A stretch of DNA of 14,871 nucleotides from an uncultured Collinsella sp. (GTDB lineage: Bacteria > Actinomycetota > Coriobacteriia > Coriobacteriales > Coriobacteriaceae), in assembly GCA_900545745.1 (NCBI GenBank), contig URAD01000034.1:1-14871 (forward strand). Direction: 5' to 3'. Both the position numbers and the translations under genes were made by a program. Below the pieces are notes generated by a model. The model was not told the DNA's origin. It made no database searches and worked only from the letters and a program-made list of their open reading frames with translations. Numbering within the stretch: position 1 is the first letter of the stretch; each line of letters opens with the position of its first letter. Shown in pieces: positions 8,914-12,951 of the stretch.

Positions 8914-8929
8914 CTTCGGCGAACCGAAG
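8914..8929 (-). promoter_or_regulatory. Small hairpin in the ssb-rpsR spacer
   Basis: Perfect 6-bp stem (8914-8919 with 8924-8929). On the minus strand the loop is TTCG, giving CTTCGG-TTCG-CCGAAG. It sits about 25 nt upstream of the rpsR start with no T-tract, so it is not a terminator. It may be an mRNA-stability or translational-control element. Confidence 0.5.
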
Positions 8930-8961
8930 CCGCCTCTCACTCAAAAATAGGTGAACAACCC

Positions 8962-9414
8962 TTAGAACGGGATGTCCTCATCGTAGACGTCGACCGCGGG
9001 CGGCGTAGCCACCGGCGCGGCAGGACGTGCTGCGGGCGCGGAAGCTGCGGGGGCGTAACCGCCCTGGTCGTAGCCACCCTGGCCACCACGGGAGCTCATA
9101 AACTCGATCTCATCGACGATGACCTCAAGCTTGCTCCGGCGCTGGCCGTCGCGCTCCCAAGAGCTGTAGCGCAGCTTGCCCTCGATCGCGACCTTGTTTC
9201 CCTTTGCCAGGAAACGGCTCACGGCCTCGGCGCGGGTGCCGAACATGGTGCAGTCGACAAAGTTGGGATAGTCCTCCCACTCGCCAGTCTGCGCGTTGCG
9301 GCGACGATCGTTCACGGCGACGCCAAAGGACAGAACCTGGGTTCCGCCGGCGGTGGCGCGCAGCTCGGGATCGCGGGTGAGGTTACCGGTGATGTTCACT
9401 CGATTGATGCTCAT
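8962..9414 (-). CDS. ssb: Single-stranded DNA-binding protein
   Basis: Coats single-stranded DNA during replication, repair and recombination, and recruits partners through its C-terminal tip. The 150-aa protein has the OB-fold in about the first 108 residues (MSINRVNITGNLTRDPELR at the start, FGTRAEAVSRFLAKGNKVAIEG in the middle). A Gly/Gln/Ala/Pro-rich disordered linker follows, ending in the acidic tip DEDIPF (145-150), which is intact. The ATG at 9414 follows an AGAGGAAG about 10 nt upstream. It sits between rpsF and rpsR, the usual bacterial arrangement. Confidence 0.97.
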   Translation of the reverse strand: MSINRVNITGNLTRDPELRATAGGTQVLSFGVAVNDRRRNAQTGEWEDYPNFVDCTMFGTRAEAVSRFLAKGNKVAIEGKLRYSSWERDGQRRSKLEVIVDEIEFMSSRGGQGGYDQGGYAPAASAPAARPAAPVATPPAVDVYDEDIPF

Positions 9415-9462
9415 AACTCACTACTTCCTCTTGGGGCACAAGCCCAGTCCAAAACGACAGTC

Positions 9463-9756
9463 TTACTCCTGGTCGTCGCGACGGACGATCATGTGGCGGA
9501 CCACAGCGTCGGTGATGCGCAGGACGCGATCAAGCTCGGCGATCTGGGTAGGATCTGCGTGGAAGTTGATGAGGGTGTAGTCACCATCGGTGAGGTCGTT
9601 GATCTCGTAGGCGAGCTTGCGCTTGCCCCACTCGTCAACGGAGTCGACCTTGCCAGCGCCCTCAGCGATCGTGGTATCGATACGCTTCATAACAGCGAGA
9701 CGAGTCTCGGGGTCGAGCGACGGGTCAACAAAGAACAGCAGTTCATAAGCCTTCAT
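9463..9756 (-). CDS. rpsF: 30S ribosomal protein S6
   Basis: S6 forms a heterodimer with S18 on the 30S platform. The 97-aa protein has the family start MKAYELLFFVDP, the DEWGKRKLAYEI strand and a GDYTLINF strand, and ends in an acidic tail (RRDDQE). The frame is open to an ATG at 9777, but the ATG at 9756 gives the canonical N-terminus with GAGGAGGTGA just upstream, one of the best ribosome-binding sites in the window. It is the first gene of the operon, 48 nt before ssb. A candidate promoter and a leader hairpin lie directly upstream. Confidence 0.97.
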   Translation of the reverse strand: MKAYELLFFVDPSLDPETRLAVMKRIDTTIAEGAGKVDSVDEWGKRKLAYEINDLTDGDYTLINFHADPTQIAELDRVLRITDAVVRHMIVRRDDQE

Positions 9757-9782
9757 ATTGTCACCTCCTCTGGGCAAATGTG

Positions 9783-9811
9783 GCTTCAGGTCGTGAAGGT
9801 GCGCCTGAAGC
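9783..9811 (-). promoter_or_regulatory. rpsF: Leader hairpin in the rpsF 5' untranslated region
   Basis: Perfect 8-bp inverted repeat (9783-9790 with 9804-9811) with a 13-nt loop, inside the predicted ~65-nt rpsF leader and about 15 nt upstream of the ribosome-binding site. In other bacteria the S6:S18 complex binds a hairpin in its own leader to repress translation. The CCG bulge described for that motif is not obvious here, so the assignment is tentative. Confidence 0.45.
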
Positions 9812-9827
9812 AGGAAAAGACTTGGTA

Positions 9828-9856
9828 ATAATATCTTTCAACCTCCTAGGCTGCAA
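9828..9856 (-). promoter_or_regulatory. Probable promoter of the rpsF-ssb-rpsR-rplI operon
   Basis: On the minus strand TTGCAG (9851-9856) and TATTAT (9828-9833) are 17 nt apart, a good sigma-70-type match. Transcription would start near 9821, about 65 nt before the rpsF ATG. Confidence 0.6.
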
Positions 9857-9867
9857 GAATATGCAGC
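9850..9867. promoter_or_regulatory. Inverted repeat overlapping the rpsF -35
   Basis: GCTGCA and TGCAGC (9850-9855 with 9862-9867) form a perfect 6-bp dyad with a 6-nt AT-rich centre. It covers the proposed -35 hexamer, where a repressor would be placed. It could be chance. Confidence 0.35.
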
Positions 9868-9925
9868 TACAACCTCATGACCTCCACATATGCCCATACT
9901 CGCACGGTGTTTCATGCGCATTCCA

Positions 9926-9945
9926 ACCAAATGCCGACCAAATGC
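9926..9945. repeat. Short tandem repeat ACCAAATGC x2
   Basis: Two exact copies of ACCAAATGC at 9926-9934 and 9937-9945, with an 11-nt period (one helical turn). They lie about 70-90 bp upstream of the proposed rpsF -35 and could be paired protein-binding sites. Confidence 0.4.
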
Positions 9946-9955
9946 TTGACGGATT

Positions 9956-9964
9956 TGTGGACAA
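9956..9964 (-). promoter_or_regulatory. DnaA-box-like 9-mer
   Basis: The minus strand reads TTGTCCACA, the form preferred in high-GC actinobacteria. Only one exact copy occurs in this spacer, so it is not evidence of an origin. It may be a chance match or a site for control of the replication-linked operon. Confidence 0.3.
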
Positions 9965-10215
9965 GATACGGTGCCGCGGGGACAAGCTGAGCCAAGCCGC
10001 AGGTCGATGGGCACAAGGCTGTGGTCGCAAAATGCATACCAGTGGCGCACAGCACCAACCAAAGATTTTTAAATTCATTGCCAAGTCGCTTATGAATACC
10101 CCTTTTGAACAATTGAGTTGATCAACCACGCTGGTCGGAAGCCGTTTTTTGGCACCTCAAACCCCACTGCAACGCCAAGCGCGGCCAAGCGTTTTAAAAA
10201 ATGCCAACTTTTCTG

Positions 10216-10244
10216 TTTGCACTTTGCGATTCCTCGTGTATACT
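10216..10244 (+). promoter_or_regulatory. Promoter of tRNA-Ser(GGA)
   Basis: TTTGCA (10216-10221) and TATACT (10239-10244) are 17 nt apart (or TTGCAC with 16 nt). The predicted start is about 10 nt before the mature tRNA 5' end, typical of tRNA promoters. Confidence 0.7.
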
Positions 10245-10260
10245 GACTTTCGCATTTAAC

Positions 10261-10351
10261 GGAGAGTTGTCCGAGTGGCCGAAGGAGCACGATTGGAAAT
10301 CGTGTAGGCGTCAAAAGCGTCTCCAGGGTTCAAATCCCTGACTCTCCGCCA
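10261..10351 (+). tRNA. tRNA-Ser (anticodon GGA)
   Basis: The acceptor stem GGAGAGT (10261-10267) pairs with ACTCTCC (10341-10347). The discriminator is G and CCA is encoded at 10349-10351. The anticodon stem CACGA/TCGTG encloses loop TTGGAAA, so the anticodon is GGA, reading UCC and UCU. The T-arm is CAGGG-TTCAAAT-CCCTG. The long variable arm before it and the total of 91 nt are characteristic of serine tRNAs. It has its own promoter upstream and a terminator 10 nt downstream. Confidence 0.97.
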
Positions 10352-10360
10352 GTTAATTCC

Positions 10361-10390
10361 AAAGCAGGCCTTTGAGCCTGCTTTGTTTTT
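10361..10390 (+). terminator. Intrinsic terminator after tRNA-Ser(GGA)
   Basis: Perfect 9-bp stem AAAGCAGGC/GCCTGCTTT (10361-10369 with 10376-10384) with a 6-nt loop, followed by GTTTTT. It lies between the two tRNA genes. The second tRNA therefore depends on read-through or a promoter hidden here; no clear promoter fits in the remaining 9 nt. Confidence 0.85.
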
Positions 10391-10399
10391 ACCCCACGC

Positions 10400-10490
10400 G
10401 GAGGGGTGGCAGAGTGGTTGAATGCGGCGGTCTCGAAAACCGTTTGGCCTGTATAAGGTCACGAGGGTTCGAATCCCTCCTCCTCCGCCA
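10400..10490 (+). tRNA. tRNA-Ser (anticodon CGA)
   Basis: The acceptor GGAGGGG (10400-10406) pairs with CTCCTCC (10480-10486, one G-U), followed by discriminator G and encoded CCA (10488-10490). The anticodon loop is CTCGAAA, giving anticodon CGA for codon UCG. A long variable arm precedes the T-arm GAGGG-TTCGAAT-CCCTC, and total length is 91 nt. The last 25 nt before the final A are duplicated in inverted orientation at 10556-10580. Confidence 0.97.
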
Positions 10491-10501
10491 TTTTGGTTGA
10501 G

Positions 10502-10529
10502 AAAGCTCCCAAGAATGGGAGCTTTTTTT
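10502..10529 (+). terminator. Intrinsic terminator after tRNA-Ser(CGA)
   Basis: Perfect 9-bp stem AAAGCTCCC/GGGAGCTTT (10502-10510 with 10517-10525) with a 6-nt loop. A T-run begins in the stem and continues to 10529. It ends the tRNA transcript. Confidence 0.9.
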
Positions 10530-10555
10530 GTTTTGAGTCTCTAACAAGCAAATAC

Positions 10556-10580
10556 GGCGGAGGAGGAGGGATTCGAACCC
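10556..10580 (-). pseudogene. Inverted 25-nt fragment of the tRNA-Ser(CGA) 3' end
   Basis: The minus strand of 10556-10580 is identical over 25 nt to 10465-10489 of tRNA-Ser(CGA), covering the T-loop, T-stem 3' strand, acceptor 3' strand and discriminator plus CC. The inverted copies are about 66 bp apart. No anticodon arm or complementary acceptor 5' strand follows, so it is a fragment and not a working tRNA. tRNA 3' ends are common integrase targets, so it may be an old attachment site or part of a tRNA-derived repeat. Confidence 0.7.
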
Positions 10581-10601
10581 GCCAGGGCGCGACGCGTAAA
10601 G

Positions 10602-10624
10602 AAAACGCGCCCGTGGCGCGTTTT
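10602..10624. repeat. Palindromic hairpin 1 (bidirectional terminator-like)
   Basis: A 10-bp perfect stem AAAACGCGCC/GGCGCGTTTT with a 3-nt loop (10612-10614). A T-run follows on both strands, so it could stop transcription in either direction. The left arm can alternatively pair with GGGCGCG at 10585-10591. It is the first of three consecutive hairpins next to the tRNA fragment. Confidence 0.7.
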
Positions 10625-10634
10625 TAGCGCAGCG

Positions 10635-10654
10635 CGGTCGGCGTAAGCCGACCG
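10635..10654. repeat. Palindromic hairpin 2
   Basis: Perfect 8-bp stem CGGTCGGC/GCCGACCG with a GTAA tetraloop. No T-run follows, so it is unlikely to be a terminator. It is 10 nt from hairpin 1 and 3 nt from hairpin 3. Confidence 0.7.
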
Positions 10655-10657
10655 GAT

Positions 10658-10682
10658 AAATTTTGAGCTCCGCTCAAAATTT
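10658..10682. repeat. Palindromic hairpin 3
   Basis: Perfect 11-bp stem AAATTTTGAGC/GCTCAAAATTT with a 3-nt loop (10669-10671). With its neighbours it forms an array of three tight stems in about 80 bp, a density not seen elsewhere in the window. Confidence 0.7.
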
Positions 10683-10860
10683 GGACATCCCTCCTATTCA
10701 ACCACGCCCCCATCGCGTTCAGCATCAACCCAGATCCCCAAACATGGCGCCTACGCCCGCATCCAGTCCCGACCGTTTGCCGAGCAATAGGATCGCAATC
10801 GGCGCCGAACATGTACTATGTACGGGCATTGTCTAAACCCACAATCCAAAGGACCCCATC

Positions 10861-11550
10861 TTGCCCGTCGTCGCCGCCATAACCATTACCTCACATGCCT
10901 CGGATGCCATGGTCGCTATTCCGTTTTGGCTCGAGATGTTCGCTGTTGTCGCTGCATCGATCTCGGGTGTGCTGGTTGCGCGCGAGCACAAGCTCGACCT
11001 GGTGGGCGCGGTCGCGCTCGCGGTGGTCTGCGGTCTGGGCGGCGGTCTTTTGCGCGACATGACGCTGCAGGTGGGCAACGTCTACATCCTCAACCAGCCG
11101 ATGGCGCTGCCGCTTTCCATTGCCACGGCAGCCATCATCTATATTTTCCCGGCAATCGTCGACAAACCCGAAAAACTCATTCCCCTGCTCGACATCATCT
11201 CGGTCGGCATCTACGCCGCCACTGGAGCAGACAAGGCGCTAGTCTACGGCTTTGCGCCGGCGGTGTGCATCATGATGGGCTTTTTCACCGCGGTGGGCGG
11301 CGGCATGTTGCGCGACGGCTTTATGGGCGTGGTTCCGGGCATTTTCCAACGTACTAACTTTTATGCCATCGCCGCCATCGCCGGATCGACAAGCTATGTG
11401 TGTCTCGTTACGAGCGGCATCATGAGCAATGTCGCCGCGCTGGTCGTATGCGTTGTCGTGACCATGGGTCTGCGCTGGCTCTCGCTGCGCTTTGACATCA
11501 AAAGCCCTACCGAGGAAGACATCGCCCGCTTTTTGCATCGTAAAAAGTAG
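10861..11550 (+). CDS. TRIC/UPF0126 family membrane protein (TTG start)
   Basis: A 229-aa polytopic inner-membrane protein of the bacterial TRIC/UPF0126 family, thought to form trimeric cation channels; some members have been linked to glycine uptake. The family's internal duplication is plain: two Gly-rich turns, GGGLLRD at 60-66 and GGGMLRD at 146-152, each preceded by a membrane helix. About seven hydrophobic segments span residues 18-200, and the tail is short and basic (HRKK). The TTG at 10861 has AAAGGA 7 nt upstream and keeps the complete first helix. An ATG at 10909 would cut close to that helix and has a poorer site. I see no convincing promoter. The gene stands alone, with an imperfect hairpin behind it. 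Confidence 0.9.
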   Translation: MPVVAAITITSHASDAMVAIPFWLEMFAVVAASISGVLVAREHKLDLVGAVALAVVCGLGGGLLRDMTLQVGNVYILNQPMALPLSIATAAIIYIFPAIVDKPEKLIPLLDIISVGIYAATGADKALVYGFAPAVCIMMGFFTAVGGGMLRDGFMGVVPGIFQRTNFYAIAAIAGSTSYVCLVTSGIMSNVAALVVCVVVTMGLRWLSLRFDIKSPTEEDIARFLHRKK

Positions 11551-11565
11551 TTGGCGTGGCCTTTT

Positions 11566-11594
11566 ACCTCGAAATGCAACCGAGAGGTTCTTTT
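11566..11594 (+). terminator. Weak hairpin after the TRIC-family gene
   Basis: A 5-bp stem ACCTC/GAGGT (11566-11570 with 11584-11588) is followed by TCTTTT. The stem is short and the loop is 13 nt, so it would be a leaky terminator at best. Confidence 0.3.
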
Positions 11595-11619
11595 AGAGCG
11601 CCCACGCGTTGGGTACCCT

Positions 11620-11644
11620 GTTAGGTATATGTCGAGCACCTAAC
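11620..11644 (+). promoter_or_regulatory. Inverted repeat directly upstream of a ribosome-binding site
   Basis: Perfect 7-bp inverted repeat GTTAGGT/ACCTAAC (11620-11626 with 11638-11644) with an 11-nt loop. It ends one base before the GAAGGA that serves the ATG at 11657. It could be an operator or a leader hairpin controlling the beta-solenoid gene. Confidence 0.45.
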
Positions 11645-11656
11645 GAAGGATTCACT

Positions 11657-12802
11657 ATGCCTTGCAATCAAATCCCACCGACGCGCCGTCACAAAGCACG
11701 GAGTCATCTCTTTGTCGCCCTCGCCCTTATCGCGCTGGCACTCGCCGCCCTTCCCGCCGCAGCTTTTGCCGGCACGGATACCGCAGGCAATGTTCTTGCG
11801 ACCGACAACGACTCCAATCCGTCCGGTGTTGAGGGCGACCTGTATTGGGCCGGTCAGAACCTCAACCTCGATGACGCCTCCATCGACCGCGACATTATCG
11901 CCGCCGGCGATTCGCTTTCGATTCACGACTGCACGGTGGGCGGTGCCGTTCGCCTGGCTGCACGCACCATCGATATCGCCCAGACCACGGTTGCTGGCAG
12001 CGTAACCGTCGCGGGACAGCATGTCGTCCTCAACACCGATAGCACCGCCAGCTGCTTCTACGCAGCGGGCGAGACGGTTGCCCTGCGCGGCTCCGTCAAG
12101 TCGGCAGCGCTCGCAGGCGACACGGTGACCATCGATGGCACGGTCGATGGCGATGTTGAGGTTTGGGCCGACAAGCTCATCCTGGGCAAGAACGCCCGTA
12201 TCTCCGGCACCGTAAACGCGCACGTTTCCGAGGATCCCGAGCGCGCAGAGGGCGCTGAAGTTGGCGCGCTCAAGATCGACCGCACCGAGAACGAGGACAC
12301 CTCCACCGTCAACGATGTCATCGGCGGCATCGTCGCCGCGGCGCTTTCCACCTGCTTTGTGGCCTTGCTGCTCGAGCTCGTCTTTCCGCGTGCGACCGCC
12401 AGCGCTGCCGGAATGCTCCACCAGCGCCCCACGCCGCTATGGGTGAGCGGTCTTCTGGGCACGGTAGCTATCGTCCCCGCCGTCCTGCTGCTGATTATCT
12501 CGATCGCAGGCCTGTCGCTCGCCGGAGCCCTCATGTGCGGCGTTATCGGTATCGCGCTGGTCTCGGCAGCCTTTACGGGCTGCGCCGTCGCGCGTATGGT
12601 CGGACACAGCCAGAACCGCTACGCCATGGCAGCCGTCGGCGGCATAATCGCGGGCGTGCTCACGGCAATCCCTCTCGTAGGCGACTTCATCAGCGGCGTA
12701 GCCTTCGTCTTCACGCTCGGCTACATCATCCAGATCATCTGGCGCAACGCCCACCTCAAGCCGCAGCAGCCCGCCAACATGCCGGGACTCCCCACCGCCT
12801 AA
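11657..12802 (+). CDS. Secreted beta-solenoid (bactofilin-like) membrane-anchored protein
   Basis: A 381-aa protein with a signal peptide (basic RRHKAR, hydrophobic 18-37, likely cleavage near AFA-G at 38/39). Residues about 60-195 are short repeated beta-strand units such as GSVTVAG, GDTVTIDGTVDGDVEV and ARISGTVNAHV. These recall polymer-forming bactofilin-like solenoids, but here the domain is exported. A charged linker (196-220) leads to four or five hydrophobic segments (about 221-243, 261-284, 285-308, 325-345, 346-362) and a short cytoplasmic-type tail. Proteins with this exported-solenoid plus membrane-domain layout are known but uncharacterised. The ATG at 11657 follows GAAGGA with 6-nt spacing; the frame is open further upstream but lacks such a site. 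A role in the cell envelope is inferred only. Confidence 0.85.
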   Translation: MPCNQIPPTRRHKARSHLFVALALIALALAALPAAAFAGTDTAGNVLATDNDSNPSGVEGDLYWAGQNLNLDDASIDRDIIAAGDSLSIHDCTVGGAVRLAARTIDIAQTTVAGSVTVAGQHVVLNTDSTASCFYAAGETVALRGSVKSAALAGDTVTIDGTVDGDVEVWADKLILGKNARISGTVNAHVSEDPERAEGAEVGALKIDRTENEDTSTVNDVIGGIVAAALSTCFVALLLELVFPRATASAAGMLHQRPTPLWVSGLLGTVAIVPAVLLLIISIAGLSLAGALMCGVIGIALVSAAFTGCAVARMVGHSQNRYAMAAVGGIIAGVLTAIPLVGDFISGVAFVFTLGYIIQIIWRNAHLKPQQPANMPGLPTA

Positions 12803-12813
12803 GCTGGCCAAAC

Positions 12814-12869
12814 CACCACAAAGGGGCCAGGCACCTTTGTGGTGCATAGGGGTCAGGTTACTTTGCACC
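12814..12869. repeat. REP-like tandem palindrome with GGGG(C/T)CAGG core
   Basis: Two related 21-nt units (12822-12842 and 12848-12868, period 26, 14 of 21 identical) share AGGGG-Y-CAGG followed by CTTTG. The first forms a perfect 11-bp hairpin (12814-12824 with 12834-12844). The second forms a 6-bp hairpin GGTGCA/TGCACC (12841-12846 with 12864-12869) that competes for the same bases. This layout resembles REP elements mobilised by Y1 (RAYT-type) transposases. No transposase is in the window. Confidence 0.55.
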
Positions 12870-12877
12870 AAGAAACG

Positions 12878-12920
12878 AAGCGGGGCACCCGATCGAATAC
12901 AATCGGGTGCCCCGCTTTTT
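12878..12920. terminator. Bidirectional terminator between convergent genes
   Basis: Perfect 16-bp stem (12878-12893 with 12902-12917) with an 8-nt loop. A plus-strand T-run extends to 12920 and there is a broken minus-strand T-tract (TTCGTTTCTT). It lies between the plus-strand beta-solenoid gene and the minus-strand pilin gene and would serve both. Confidence 0.9.
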
Positions 12921-12951
12921 CATGTCTCGTGTTGGCGGTCGAGGCGAGCGG

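Larger units (their letters stand above)
9868..10215. other. Non-coding spacer between rpsF operon and tRNA-Ser(GGA)
   Basis: I see no credible gene: open frames crossing it lack a ribosome-binding site and give no recognisable protein. It holds a tandem repeat (9926-9945), a DnaA-box-like 9-mer (9956-9964), an AT-rich patch (10062-10079), a GTTGATCAAC palindrome (10117-10126) and two GCCAAGCG copies 10 nt apart (10174-10181 and 10184-10191). Confidence 0.6.

Noticed and set aside
8056..9828. Plus-strand open frame of 590 codons spanning the rpsF-ssb-rpsR-rplI operon
   Set aside because: It runs antisense across four conserved genes and their spacers. Its Leu/Gly/Asp-rich low-complexity translation follows from reverse reading.
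9780..10121. Possible 113-codon plus-strand gene in the rpsF-tRNA spacer
   Set aside because: No ribosome-binding site; it overlaps the rpsF leader and promoter, and the product resembles nothing known.
9868..10215. Chromosomal replication origin in the spacer
   Set aside because: Only one DnaA-like box and a short AT-rich patch are present, with no box cluster and no dnaA or dnaN nearby.
10602..10682. CRISPR array
   Set aside because: The three hairpins differ from one another in sequence and spacing; there are no identical direct repeats and no cas genes.
10556..10703. A functional minus-strand tRNA or group I intron-containing tRNA
   Set aside because: No anticodon arm, no matching acceptor 5' strand, and the intervening sequence is far too short and hairpin-rich for a self-splicing intron.
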